Below are positions 7,717-16,164 of a DNA stretch of 23,787 nt, in pieces. The DNA is from Bacteroidales bacterium (GTDB lineage Bacteria; Bacteroidota; Bacteroidia; Bacteroidales; P3). Position 1 is the stretch's first letter, and every line of letters starts with the position of its first letter. The position numbers and the translations under genes were made by a program. The DNA is taken from contig CAAGNU010000265.1 in assembly GCA_900771365.1 (NCBI GenBank), positions 1 to 23,787 of the forward strand, written 5' to 3'. The notes under the pieces are model-generated. The model worked only from the letters and a program-made list of their open reading frames with translations, had not been told where the DNA came from and searched no databases.

Positions 7717-8514
7717 ATGAGCAACACAAGTGATAATTTGTGGAAAAATCTCCTTACTATAATAGGCTTAATAGGCTCTATCGCTTCAATAGTGGGTATT
7801 GTGATTGCTCTCCTATCTGACAAGAACAAAGCCATTATCGCACTGGTATGTGTGGTGGTGGCTTTGCTTGTGGTGGTAGCCTGCATTGTCAATCGCCTCA
7901 ACCAATATATTAAGCAAGAGCACTCTTATCTTGACCAATTTATCGAGCAAGAGCATTCCGAAGACTTTTTGAAGCTCTCATTCTTCACTACATTCAAACA
8001 AATTGACGACACTCACAGCGAGTATGACGGATACAGGCTGATACAGTCTAAGCGCCCCATATTGAAAGAGGTGCCATGGGGCTTTAAATGGACAGGAAGC
8101 AAGCTGCCAAAAATCAGTTCGACACTGCAAGACTGCAACGGGCAAATAAACCCAAGCACAAATGACTACGACAACGTAGTACTAAAGTTCCGAAAGCCTT
8201 TAAATTATAACGAGACAGCCGTGCTGCACTTCCACGCGGAGATGGACGACATTGATGGAACAGCGCAACCCCACCTGGATGTGAAGATAGAATCGCCACT
8301 CAGTATAGTACACTACAGAGTGGTGCTATGCAACAAAGAGCAAGGGACCAGGAGCAAAGCCAAGTTCATGCGTATGCCTATACATTGCAGCACCCCCTCA
8401 TCGTATAAGACTCTGGATACGATATCTTTCGACCCTATCACGCACAGTTACGAGTATGTGCTGACCGACCCCGAGGTGGGCTACTACTACCGCCTAGAAT
8501 GGGAGAAGGTGTGA
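7717..8514 (+). CDS. Unrecognised protein with two N-terminal membrane segments and a soluble beta-rich domain
   Basis: A 265-residue protein that I do not recognise. Two hydrophobic helices at residues 12-33 and 38-58 are joined by a very short charged turn (SDKNK), so both ends should lie on the same side, probably the cytoplasm. A short segment follows with the related phrases IKQEHSYLDQF and IEQEHSEDF, then about 185 residues with alternating hydrophobic pattern that suggests a beta-sandwich, ending in YYYRLEWEKV. There is no signal peptide, lipobox or catalytic motif that I can name. It has its own good promoter, intermediate GC content (48% in one sampled line, against over 60% in gyrB) and no operon partner, which fits a singly acquired accessory gene. 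A TCGTTC/GAACGA hairpin at 8572-8591 downstream may end its transcript. Two-TM plus beta-domain layouts occur among phage-defence effectors, but nothing here proves such a role. Confidence 0.75.
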   Translation: MSNTSDNLWKNLLTIIGLIGSIASIVGIVIALLSDKNKAIIALVCVVVALLVVVACIVNRLNQYIKQEHSYLDQFIEQEHSEDFLKLSFFTTFKQIDDTHSEYDGYRLIQSKRPILKEVPWGFKWTGSKLPKISSTLQDCNGQINPSTNDYDNVVLKFRKPLNYNETAVLHFHAEMDDIDGTAQPHLDVKIESPLSIVHYRVVLCNKEQGTRSKAKFMRMPIHCSTPSSYKTLDTISFDPITHSYEYVLTDPEVGYYYRLEWEKV

Positions 8515-8627
8515 GGGATGTGTGTTGTGAATTGTGACGCGTGCGCCTATGACTCGAAAGACTGCCCTGTCTCGTTCTAAACCCCGAACGAACTAAAATA
8601 AAGATTATAAATAAAAAATCACACTAT

Positions 8628-9371
8628 ATGAAAGAGAAACTTCTGCTTATCAGCAACTCCACTATGCGCGGCGACGCATACCTGGGATGGTGTAAAGATA
8701 TGGTGGCCGACTTCTGCAAGCGCCACAATGTGAAACGCGTGCTCTTCGTGCCTTATGCCGGCGTGAGCCTGGCCGAGGGCGGCCTCAAGGCTTCCTACAA
8801 CGCCTACGAAGAGAAGGTGAAGAAGGTCTACGCCGAGTTTGGCGTGAAACTCACCAGCATACACCACGCCGCAGACCCCGTGAAGGCCGTGTATGAGGCC
8901 GAATGCGTGGCCGTGGGCGGAGGCAACACCTTCCACCTGGTGCGCGAGATGCAGCGCCTCGGCGTGATGCAGGCCATCAGCCGCCGTGCCAAGGCCGGTA
9001 TGCCCTACATGGGCTGGAGCGCAGGCAGCAACGTGGCAGGTCCCACCCTCTGCACCACGAACGACATGCCCATCGTGGAGCCTCTGAGCTTCGACTGCAT
9101 GGGTCTCGTGCCTTTCCAGATTAACCCTCACTACACCGACTTCTTCGACCCCAAGCACGGCGGAGAGACCCGAGACGACCGTCTGAAGGAGTATATCATG
9201 GTGAACCCCAACGCCGTGGTGGCAGCTATCCGCGAAGCCACCGCCCTCAGCCTCGAAGATGGCAAGCTGAAGCTCATCGGCCGACCCAACAAGATGAAGG
9301 TCTTCCACCAGAACATGGCCAACACCAAGGAGTACGGCCTCGAAGACGACATCAACTTCCTGCTGAAGTAA
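8628..9371 (+). CDS. pepE: Dipeptidase E (alpha-aspartyl dipeptidase, peptidase family S51)
   Basis: A cytoplasmic serine peptidase that hydrolyses dipeptides with an N-terminal aspartate. The nucleophile elbow is YMGWSAGSN with Ser131. Asp146 (TTNDMP) and His168 (INPHYTD) lie at +15 and +37 from the serine, the same spacing as the catalytic triad of Salmonella PepE (120/135/157). The GGGNTFHL segment at 97-104 is also characteristic. At 247 residues it is slightly longer than the enterobacterial enzyme. The start MKEKLL is preceded by an A/T-rich stretch; no clear -7 box was found in the 113-base gap. It ends in a strong terminator. In a peptide-using bacterium it would finish degradation of Asp-X peptides. 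Confidence 0.95.
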   Translation: MKEKLLLISNSTMRGDAYLGWCKDMVADFCKRHNVKRVLFVPYAGVSLAEGGLKASYNAYEEKVKKVYAEFGVKLTSIHHAADPVKAVYEAECVAVGGGNTFHLVREMQRLGVMQAISRRAKAGMPYMGWSAGSNVAGPTLCTTNDMPIVEPLSFDCMGLVPFQINPHYTDFFDPKHGGETRDDRLKEYIMVNPNAVVAAIREATALSLEDGKLKLIGRPNKMKVFHQNMANTKEYGLEDDINFLLK

Positions 9372-9387
9372 TCAACAGACAAGATAG

Positions 9388-9446
9388 AGTGGCAGACGCC
9401 CGTGCGCTTTCTTACTGTCGCGGGTGATTTGCCACTTCTTTTTTTA
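9388..9446 (+). terminator. Rho-independent terminator of pepE
   Basis: AGTGGCA (9388-9394) pairs with TGCCACT (9430-9436), with an inner CCCG/CGGG pairing that shortens the loop, and is followed directly by a T-rich run (TTCTTTTTTT). It lies 17 bases after the pepE stop. Confidence 0.8.
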
Positions 9447-9679
9447 AAGGCTGCAAGACAGCAAAGATGAGAACAGCAATCGGAAACTGTTATTATCTTT
9501 GTGGATTCTTTGAATCTCGCAAGCGAGTCGAATGATAACATGACGAATTTTGCGGAAAGCGTATTCGACAGCGTAGCGATAGTCTCGCACATGTGCCGAT
9601 AGAGAGAACGCAGCAAATCGCCTAAAAGCCAACATTCAAAGCTTAAAACGCATCCACTTAACACTTAATACTTACAATT
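9447..9679 (+). promoter_or_regulatory. Structured upstream region of the DUF805 gene
   Basis: This gene-free stretch holds a TATCTTTGT at 9494-9502 that fits the Bacteroidota -7 box, without a clear -33 element. A hairpin CTCGC-AA-GCGAG lies at 9516-9527 and a perfect palindrome GCACATGTGC at 9587-9596. If transcription starts near 9508 the leader would be about 170 bases, long enough for regulation, but no known riboswitch fold was recognised. Confidence 0.35.
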
Positions 9680-10267
9680 ATGAAATGGTTTATCAAATGC
9701 TTCAAGCAGTATGCCGACTTTGAGAGTCGCGCAAGAAGAAAAGAGTTCTGGTGGTTCAACCTCATCAACTACCTCATCAACATCCTACTGAGCGTGCTGA
9801 TGATGCCCGCTATGTTCAAGGCTATTGAAAGCGGTGAGGAAGACCCCATGGCTCTGATGCAGGCATACGCCTACAACCCGTTCTACTACATTGCAGCCAT
9901 CTACTCTCTGGCCGTGCTGGTGCCCAGCATCGCAGTGATGGTGCGCCGCTTCCATGATATCGGCAAGTCGGGATTCTGGGCCTTTTTCTGGTTCGGAAGC
10001 TATGCCATGTTTCTTGTCGCCTGCTTTGCCATAGGCATCGGCGTCGAATCTGGCAACGTACTTGTTGGCTGCCTCTTATTGCTCGCTTCCATCGCCATGA
10101 TGATTCTCTGCTTGGTGTGGTGGTTCAAAGACTCCCAGGTGGGCGAGAACAAGTGGGGCGAGAACCCGAAAGGGATAGGCAACCCCGAGGAGAACGGCGA
10201 AGGCTGCACCATAGAGGACGAGAAAGGCTTCGAGAGCCTCTCTTGCAACAAGACCGACGAGCAGTAA
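9680..10267 (+). CDS. DUF805 family inner-membrane protein
   Basis: A 195-residue membrane protein of the DUF805 (YhaH-like) family, whose function is unknown. Family marks are visible: an N-terminal amphipathic segment rich in aromatic and basic residues ending in SRARRKEFWWF, the central signature VRRFHDIGKSGFW (residues 88-100), and the late WWFKDSQVGENKWGENP with the DxxxGxNxxGxNP pattern (151-163). Hydrophobic helices are at about 29-46, 69-87, 99-121 and 127-149. After residue 165 there is an acidic tail of 30 residues that is not part of the usual domain. It stands alone between two structured spacers, so it is probably transcribed by itself. Confidence 0.9.
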   Translation: MKWFIKCFKQYADFESRARRKEFWWFNLINYLINILLSVLMMPAMFKAIESGEEDPMALMQAYAYNPFYYIAAIYSLAVLVPSIAVMVRRFHDIGKSGFWAFFWFGSYAMFLVACFAIGIGVESGNVLVGCLLLLASIAMMILCLVWWFKDSQVGENKWGENPKGIGNPEENGEGCTIEDEKGFESLSCNKTDEQ

Positions 10268-10471
10268 TCGCGACAAAGCCCATCCGTAGCCGAAGACTGC
10301 CCGCAAGGGATGTAAACGCGACTAAAAAAGTGCAGCAGCCCCCAAAAGCATGGCGCTGAGATGCTGCCACCTAAAAAGCCCTATATTTCTGCAAGGCGCC
10401 ATCCTTGAAGCATCGAGCCGCGGATGGCGCCATCACACAACAAAAATATTTGCAATTCAAGAACTTCTACA
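10268..10471 (+). other. Spacer with strong inverted repeat before nfo
   Basis: GGCGCCATCC (10395-10404) and GGATGGCGCC (10422-10431) form a perfect 10-bp inverted repeat around a 17-base loop, 40 bases upstream of the nfo start. No T run follows, so it is not a standard terminator; it could be a protein-binding dyad or a leader structure. A weaker GCAGCA/TGCTGC pair lies at about 10332-10366. The first 17 bases (TAATCGCGACAAAGCCC from 10265) recur with one change at 20468. Confidence 0.6.
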
Positions 10472-11311
10472 ATGAAATACATCGGAGCACATGTGAGCGC
10501 AAGCGGCGGAATTGGTAACGCCGTGCTGAACGCCGAGGCTATCGGCGCGAACGCTTTCGCTCTCTTCACCCGCAACCAGCGTTCCTGGGTGAGCAAGCCG
10601 CTCTCGCAGGACGAGATACACACCTTTCAGCAGCTCCTCGCCGAGAGGGGCTTCGACCCACGCTATGTGCTGCCGCACGACAGCTACCTTATCAACCTCG
10701 GCAACCCCGAGGAAGAGGCCTTAGAAAAGTCGCGCAACGCCTTCCTCGACGAGATGGTGCGCTGCGAGCAGCTCGGCCTCAGCCTCATGAACTTCCACCC
10801 CGGCAGCCACCTCAACAAGGTGAGCGAGGAGGAATGCCTCGACCAGATTGCCGCCGAGATTAACGCCGCCCTCAGCAAGACTCAGGGCGTGACAGCCGTG
10901 ATCGAGAACACGGCAGGACAGGGCACCAACCTCGGCTTCAAGTTCAGCCAGATTGCCCGCATCATCAGCGGCATCAACGATAAGAGCCGCGTGGGCGTGT
11001 GCATCGATACCTGCCACACTTTCGCCGCAGGCTACGACCTCAGCACCGAGATGGGCTACGACTTCACCATGGACGAGTTTGAACAGGTGATAGGATTTAA
11101 ATACCTCCGCGCCATACACCTCAACGACAGCAAGAAGGGCTGCGGCAGCCATGTGGACCGCCACGAGACCCTCGGAAACGGCTGCATAGGCAAGGCGTTC
11201 TTCGCCCGCTTCATGAAGGATCCACGCTTCGACGAGATGCCCATCATCCTCGAGACTCCAGACCCTGCCATCTGGGCCGACGAGATAAGATGGCTCCGCA
11301 GCCTGGCATAA
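10472..11311 (+). CDS. nfo: Endonuclease IV (deoxyribonuclease IV, AP endonuclease)
   Basis: A DNA-repair enzyme that cuts 5' of abasic sites and removes 3' blocking groups, using three zinc ions. With the start at MKYIGAHVSA, all nine metal ligands fall at the same numbers as in the E. coli enzyme: His69, His109, Glu145, Asp179, His182, His216, Asp229, His231 and Glu261. At 279 residues the length also fits. An in-frame ATG 48 bases upstream (10424) lies inside the right arm of a hairpin and would add 16 residues of no conserved character, so it is rejected. It is a single-gene unit; no terminator with a T run was found after it. Confidence 0.97.
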   Translation: MKYIGAHVSASGGIGNAVLNAEAIGANAFALFTRNQRSWVSKPLSQDEIHTFQQLLAERGFDPRYVLPHDSYLINLGNPEEEALEKSRNAFLDEMVRCEQLGLSLMNFHPGSHLNKVSEEECLDQIAAEINAALSKTQGVTAVIENTAGQGTNLGFKFSQIARIISGINDKSRVGVCIDTCHTFAAGYDLSTEMGYDFTMDEFEQVIGFKYLRAIHLNDSKKGCGSHVDRHETLGNGCIGKAFFARFMKDPRFDEMPIILETPDPAIWADEIRWLRSLA

Positions 11312-11542
11312 AATGAGGGGTGGACCCATAAGCCCACTAAGGGCTCAAAGTGTCTGAAGCTTTTCCTCCTCCCTATACGAGAGCATCAAACATCGATAGG
11401 GCATGAAGGAAAGGCTTCCTTTATGAGACATCCCCTGCCTATACTCACTAAGCCCCAGATGTCGAAAAAGAAATGGATAACAGCCTATTATGAGAAGCCC
11501 CTCTCAAAACGCATTCGCGACAAATCAAGCCAAAACAAAGCT
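11312..11542. other. Gene-free spacer after nfo
   Basis: No gene is supported. A short hairpin AAGGAA-AGGC-TTCCTT lies at 11406-11421 but lacks a T run. The rest shows no clear signal. It leads directly into the 67-bp tandem repeat. Confidence 0.5.
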
Positions 11543-11773
11543 CCCAGTCGAATAATCGAACAACCGATTCTACTGTATATCAACAACAATTCCCAATAAG
11601 GCCTAAGCACCCAGTCGAATAATCGAACAACCGATTCTACTGCATATCAACAACAATTCCCAATAAGGCCTAAGCACCCAGTCGAATAATCGAACAACCG
11701 ATTCTACTGCATATCAACAACAATTTCCAATAAGGCCTAAGCACCCAGTCGAATAATCGAACAACCGATTCTA
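11543..11773 (+). repeat. 67-bp tandem repeat, three full copies and a partial fourth
   Basis: Copies start at 11543, 11610, 11677 and 11744 with CCCAGTCGAATAATCGAACA; the fourth stops after about 30 bases (CCGATTCTA). The full copies differ by only single changes (TGTATATC or TGCATATC; AATTCCCAA or AATTTCCAA). Each copy contains a small dyad AATCG-AACAAC-CGATT. The near identity suggests recent expansion. It is not a CRISPR array, because the stretches between the shared blocks are identical too. Confidence 0.95.
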
Positions 11774-12167
11774 TATGAACATTTGTGGTGTCTTAGTAAA
11801 AAGCCATGTTCTACGTGATGGCTGATTGATGGAAAATTGGGGGAAAACGTACATGGCTGTGAATGCACGTGAATTATCAAAATGGGTATCGACTGAAAAT
11901 TTTCGATAATTCACGGCACATTGGCGATAACTCACGTTGAGACAAAGTTCCACGTAAGAAAACAGTCATTATATGACACAGCGACTTTCGTAATCTGCAA
12001 ACCCGTAGTTTGCTGTCGCAAGGTGACATGGCTGAAATCACAGAATCCGCCTTAGGCAAGAGCTGTTTGACTGCATCAGCCAAACACCCAACGTTCCGCT
12101 CATTTGCGGGATTCTACTCTTTTATGATTTATTTTCATCATCAGTAATATTGTTATTCCACATGAGG
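11774..12167. other. Gene-free spacer with a thrice-repeated GATAAYTCACG element
   Basis: CGTGAATTATC (11868-11878) and GATAATTCACG (11905-11915) form a perfect 11-bp inverted repeat, and a third copy GATAACTCACG follows at 11925-11935. Short open frames on both strands match nothing I recognise. The remaining 230 bases to the ompA-family terminator show no other clear feature. Confidence 0.55.
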
Positions 12168-12201
12168 CAAAAAAGAAAGGGCCGGCATTTCAGCCGACCC
12201 T
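12168..12201 (-). terminator. Rho-independent terminator of the OmpA-family gene
   Basis: Read on the - strand, a hairpin with 8 of 9 pairs (AGGGTCGGC against GCCGGCCCT, bases 12201-12178) is followed by a TTTCTTTTTT run. It lies about 25 bases after the stop codon of the OmpA-family gene. Confidence 0.85.
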
Positions 12202-12225
12202 CCTTGCTTATTATGAACAAAAAAG

Positions 12226-13722
12226 TTATTTAGCAAGCGTGATTTCGACGCGACGGTTCTTAGCCTTGCCTTCGTCAGTATCGTTGGTAGCGATAGGCTC
12301 GTTCTCGCCCTTGTAGACGGTCTTGATGCGCTTAGCATCGATACCTTTCTCGACGAGGATAGCCTTAACGGCGTTAGCACGACGCTCGGAGAGAGCCTGG
12401 TTGGTAGAAGCACGACCATCACTATCGGTGTGACCTGCAACAACAACGGTAACATCACCAAACTTGTCCATGAAGATCTTGAGGGCATCCCAGATAGGAC
12501 CGTGGATGTTCATCTCGAGAGGATCAGCCTTAGCTGTCTCGAAGTAGACAATGTCCTTGAAGTTAGCGATGTAGGCTTCAGCATCCTTGACAGCCTTAGC
12601 AGCCTGAGCCTCTGCATCGTTAGCAGCCTTCTCGGCAGCTTCCTTAGCAGCTCTTTCAGCAGCTTCCTTAGCAGCCTTAGCGCGGGCAGCTTCCTCAGCC
12701 TTGGCCTTAGCAAGAGCCTCGTCCTTAGCCTTCTGCTCAGCAGCGAGACGCTCAGCCTCAGCAGCCTGCTCGGCAGCGAGACGCTCAGCCTCAGCAGCAG
12801 CTATGAGAGCAGCCTCTTCAGCAGCGTTGTTCTTAGCACCAACTTCCTTGCACATACCGAAACGGAGACCAATCTTGATGCCGACTTCGAGAGGATTGAC
12901 ATCCTGAACGCGGTCGGAAGCGAAGCAGCCCTGATAGTTGTAAGCGGGAACACGCTGGTTGTTAGCGTAAGCGAAGAGAGGTTCAGCAGCAGCGGTAGCG
13001 TTGTTGATGTTGTTGAGGCCGTAGTTGCCATAGAGGCCGAGATAGAGGCCAGTACGCTCACTGAGGTCGAAAACGACGCCGAGGTCGGCAAGAAGGCCGA
13101 GCTCGAATTTAGCGAGGTCGAGGTCACCATTCATACCTTCGTAATCGTAGGTGCCGAGAGTGTGGTTGGTAAGGTCGGTGTAGTCAATATTGGTGCGGTC
13201 GCAATGAGCGGCGCGGACATATTCGCCATCAACGACTTTGTATTTGCCACCAAAGATATAGTCAAGGGTGACACCGAGGCCCATCTGGAAGGCAGCAGTC
13301 TCGCTGAGACGGCCACGGAAGATGAGCTGGATGGGAGCGCAGAGGTCGAAAGCACGCTGGCGCTCTTTCCAGTTGTTGAAAGTGGTGGTCACGTTCATGG
13401 GGTAGTCGCCAATAGTGGCACCATTACAATCGGGGAGATAAACACCATTTGTGGTGTAGTTGAAATCGTAAACGGAGGAACTTCCGAGATTGGAAATCTG
13501 AGCACCGATACCGATACCGAAATGATGGCCGAACATGAGCTGGTACTGAGCCTCGAAGAGACCGCCAAAACCATTATGATGATTGCCATCAACAGGATCA
13601 TAGAGGAAAGTATGCATACCACCACCGAGGTTCAGCTGGATATTGCTGACATGGTCTGTGGACTGAGCTTTTGCCACCATGCAGGTAGCCAAGAGCATGA
13701 ATGCTACAAAGATTTTTTTCAT
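12226..13722 (-). CDS. OmpA-family outer-membrane protein with Ala/Glu/Lys-rich linker
   Basis: A 498-residue outer-membrane protein. It starts with a signal peptide (MKKIFVAFMLLATCMVAKAQ, probably cleaved near residue 19). Residues about 25-295 have the alternating pattern of an OmpA-like beta-barrel. Residues about 300-385 form a highly charged Ala/Glu/Lys/Arg helix, including two exact copies of an 11-residue unit AAEAERLAAEQ encoded by a 33-bp direct repeat (about 12740-12805). The C-terminal 105 residues are the OmpA peptidoglycan-binding domain, with AGHTDSDGR, LSERRANAV and the final NRRVEI. It likely anchors the outer membrane to the cell wall. It begins 52 bases after the YDG-repeat gene on the same strand with no promoter box seen between, so the two may share a transcript. 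Confidence 0.95.
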   Translation of the reverse strand: MKKIFVAFMLLATCMVAKAQSTDHVSNIQLNLGGGMHTFLYDPVDGNHHNGFGGLFEAQYQLMFGHHFGIGIGAQISNLGSSSVYDFNYTTNGVYLPDCNGATIGDYPMNVTTTFNNWKERQRAFDLCAPIQLIFRGRLSETAAFQMGLGVTLDYIFGGKYKVVDGEYVRAAHCDRTNIDYTDLTNHTLGTYDYEGMNGDLDLAKFELGLLADLGVVFDLSERTGLYLGLYGNYGLNNINNATAAAEPLFAYANNQRVPAYNYQGCFASDRVQDVNPLEVGIKIGLRFGMCKEVGAKNNAAEEAALIAAAEAERLAAEQAAEAERLAAEQKAKDEALAKAKAEEAARAKAAKEAAERAAKEAAEKAANDAEAQAAKAVKDAEAYIANFKDIVYFETAKADPLEMNIHGPIWDALKIFMDKFGDVTVVVAGHTDSDGRASTNQALSERRANAVKAILVEKGIDAKRIKTVYKGENEPIATNDTDEGKAKNRRVEITLAK

Positions 13723-13774
13723 ATTATTACTATTAATTGATTCTACTTAATATTTGTTATTGAATCTGGGAAGA

Positions 13775-16060
13775 TTATAATTTGATAACCTTAACAGAAA
13801 CGCCGTCCACGGTGATCATGTAGGTACCAGGAGCCATAGCGGTCATATCAAGGGGATACTTATCCTCGGTGAAGGTGGTGGTGAAGATGGAGAGACCAGT
13901 ATTGCTGAAAACGTTGAGGGTGTGGGTGCCTTCATCGAAGCCTTCGAGGTCGATAGTGACGATGTTAGCAACGGGGTTAGGATAAGCGTAGACAATCTTC
14001 TCGGTGGGGCAGCTGCGGAAGTTGCTCATGGGGCAGATGTAGTTCTCATCGACGCTGTCCTTGTTGACGAGGACGGAGTATTCGCCGTTGAGGCCTTCGG
14101 GATCCTGATAGTAGGCCTTGGTAGCACCATCAATCATAGCACCATTCTTGTACCACTGATAGGTGTCGAAACGGTTGGGCATACCATCCAGAGCACCAGA
14201 GTTATCAACACTGATAACATCGCAGAAGAGCTGGACGAGGTAAGCGTTGCTCATGTTGACATAGAAGTAGACGGTTGCGACATCATAAGAGACATTAGCA
14301 TCGTTGACGAAGGAAACCTGGACGCCATAGCGGCCTTCCTTGCAGGTCGTGGGGATGGTGAAGTTGATAACGCCTTCGAAAGGATAGGAGACAGGATAGG
14401 TGAGGCCAGTGAGACCCTGAGCGTTTACGAAGCCCTGAGCTACAGCAGCATCATCGAAATTGAGAGTGTACATGGTGGGCTCGCCATCGAGGACACTATA
14501 CTTCAGACCAACTTCGGTAGCCTGGCAGTAGTTGGGCTCGGTAGAAGTTGCAGCGGTGAAGACACCTTCGTCATCAATGGTGCCGAAAGTGAGGAGGCCG
14601 CTATTGAGAGGATCGTTAGCAGCACCATCCATGATGGTAGCAGCGATGATAACGCCATCGTTGCAGAAGAGGTGTTCTGCGGGAGCGAAATAGTTGTGGC
14701 TCTGAGGACCATCGATAGTATAGGTAGCGGTGATGTCTTTACCGTGGCCAGCCTCGGGGGTGTCGTATTTGGCGGTAGTGTAGATATTGACGGTGTCATT
14801 AACAAAGAGGCTGTCGATAGTGCCGGGAACGAGGACTTCGGCATAATCGGTGCCGTCCCACTGCTTCACTTTCCGGACGTCTACGCCATGAGAGGTGAGG
14901 GGGAAAGGAACAACAGTAGCAGTGTAGGTGGTAGTATCGACAAGGTTGTAGTTAGCAGCCATGGGGCCACCGAGGGTATGGGTAACAGTAACGGGCTTGT
15001 TGTGGCGAGCATCGGGAGTGTCGAAGAGAGCGACGGAAGAGCAGGTAACGGTGTCGCCTGCATAAACGCCTCTAAGAACGCCGCCATTGAGGATGGGGTC
15101 AAGTCTTTTGCCATTGTAGACTCTGGAGGGAGTGATGGCGAAGCTATCAAGGGTGATGTCCTTAGGAGTGATGTCTGCATAAAGAATCATGGGGAGGGGA
15201 GCAAGATAGTTGCTAGCACTGCTGCCGCCAATCGTGAAGGTGATATCAACGGGCTTGTTGACGCCGACGTTGGAATCCTGATACTGAGCATAGGGGGTTT
15301 CAGAGTGGAAAACGATATCGCCAGGGAGGACGCCTTCAAAAGTGCCTTCGCTAGCAATATGGCAGTTTCTGTTGTGGTCATAAACCTTGGTGGTGTCGAT
15401 AGCGACGCCAGAAATGCCAAGCTGAAGAGCGGTGATGTCAGCATAAACGGTGTCGTATTTAGGTGCGACATAGTTCTGAGCATAGTTGAGGCCGGGGAAG
15501 TCGGCGATGGTGTAGCGGATTTCGACGGGCTTGTTGGTGCCGACATTTGCATCGAGATAGTAAGGAGTGCGGGTGCAGGAAACGCTTTCACCAGAGATAA
15601 CGCCACCGAGTTCGCCATAAGAGACGATACCTGCGGAGGTGTTTCTGTCATAAGGCTTTGTGGGAGCGACGGATACACCAGTCATGGTCAGCTGAGCAGG
15701 AGTGATGTCTGCTGTGAAGAAATCCACATCATTAAGCTCATAGTTGCTAGCTTGAGCGCCATAAAGAGCGTAGGTAACAGTAACGGTCTTGTTGGTGCCA
15801 ACACCAGCACTAGCATAATGAGCCAGATAGGTGACATGGACATCATCACCTGCTGCGATACCAGTCACGATACCAGAGTCTGCAATACCGGCAAGGGTGT
15901 TGCCGTCATACACTTTGGTAGACAGAACCTGGACGCCACTAATACTCAGTTGGGTAGGAGTCTGAGACATTGCAAACGGTGCTGCAAAGCAGAGTAAGCA
16001 TGTCATAATCAATGCCCGCTTCAGACGAAGCGAAACGGAAGACTGATAACGATTTGTCAT
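13775..16060 (-). CDS. YDG/MBG-repeat exported protein with T9SS sorting domain
   Basis: A 761-residue exported protein. A basic n-region and hydrophobic stretch (about residues 12-32, ending AMSQ) form the signal peptide. Five repeats of about 86-90 residues follow, each opening with the K-x-YDG type signature: at residues 50-53 (VYDG), 137 (YDRN), 227 (YDHN), 315 (YNGK) and 401 (WDGT), and each holding a VG(T/V)NKPV-like or HNKPV phrase before an NY strand. This is the YDG (MBG-like, immunoglobulin-type) repeat of bacterial surface proteins. The last 80 residues, from YAYPNPVANIVTIDL to KVIKL, are a type A T9SS C-terminal sorting domain, so it should cross the outer membrane by type IX secretion. 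A surface or adhesive role is likely; no enzyme domain is seen. Confidence 0.93.
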   Translation of the reverse strand: MTNRYQSSVSLRLKRALIMTCLLCFAAPFAMSQTPTQLSISGVQVLSTKVYDGNTLAGIADSGIVTGIAAGDDVHVTYLAHYASAGVGTNKTVTVTYALYGAQASNYELNDVDFFTADITPAQLTMTGVSVAPTKPYDRNTSAGIVSYGELGGVISGESVSCTRTPYYLDANVGTNKPVEIRYTIADFPGLNYAQNYVAPKYDTVYADITALQLGISGVAIDTTKVYDHNRNCHIASEGTFEGVLPGDIVFHSETPYAQYQDSNVGVNKPVDITFTIGGSSASNYLAPLPMILYADITPKDITLDSFAITPSRVYNGKRLDPILNGGVLRGVYAGDTVTCSSVALFDTPDARHNKPVTVTHTLGGPMAANYNLVDTTTYTATVVPFPLTSHGVDVRKVKQWDGTDYAEVLVPGTIDSLFVNDTVNIYTTAKYDTPEAGHGKDITATYTIDGPQSHNYFAPAEHLFCNDGVIIAATIMDGAANDPLNSGLLTFGTIDDEGVFTAATSTEPNYCQATEVGLKYSVLDGEPTMYTLNFDDAAVAQGFVNAQGLTGLTYPVSYPFEGVINFTIPTTCKEGRYGVQVSFVNDANVSYDVATVYFYVNMSNAYLVQLFCDVISVDNSGALDGMPNRFDTYQWYKNGAMIDGATKAYYQDPEGLNGEYSVLVNKDSVDENYICPMSNFRSCPTEKIVYAYPNPVANIVTIDLEGFDEGTHTLNVFSNTGLSIFTTTFTEDKYPLDMTAMAPGTYMITVDGVSVKVIKL

Positions 16061-16164
16061 AACGTTTTTTTTGTATTTTCTTATGGGTTCTTGGGGTTAA
16101 TTATATGTGCCAATTGGGTAGATAGAACCCTTTTCTCTACAAAATCAGCAATTGATTTTTGGTT

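Noticed and set aside
5303..7729. 808-residue open frame antisense to gyrB
   Set aside because: It is a shadow of a GC-rich gene plus the stop-free complement of the octamer array; gyrB on the + strand is certain.
7227..7901. Antisense open frames rich in Asn, Leu, Ser and Phe over the octamer array
   Set aside because: The 8-bp unit has no stop codon in any register on the - strand, so the frame is an artefact of the repeat.
8527..8537. GTGAATTGTGA as a remnant of a heptamer array
   Set aside because: One and a half units only; it could easily occur by chance.
10424..10471. Upstream ATG of nfo
   Set aside because: It lies inside a hairpin arm and adds 16 unconserved residues; the downstream start gives exact family numbering.
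11543..11773. Possible CRISPR array with 67-bp period
   Set aside because: The parts between the shared blocks are identical in every copy, so there are no spacers; no cas gene is present.
12430..13740. 436-residue open frame antisense to the OmpA-family gene
   Set aside because: Serine- and leucine-rich shadow of an Ala/Glu-rich coding strand; the OmpA domain fixes the true strand.
13922..15997. 691-residue open frame antisense to the YDG-repeat gene
   Set aside because: No start context, no family match and no signal; the - strand gene has a signal peptide, five repeats and a sorting domain.
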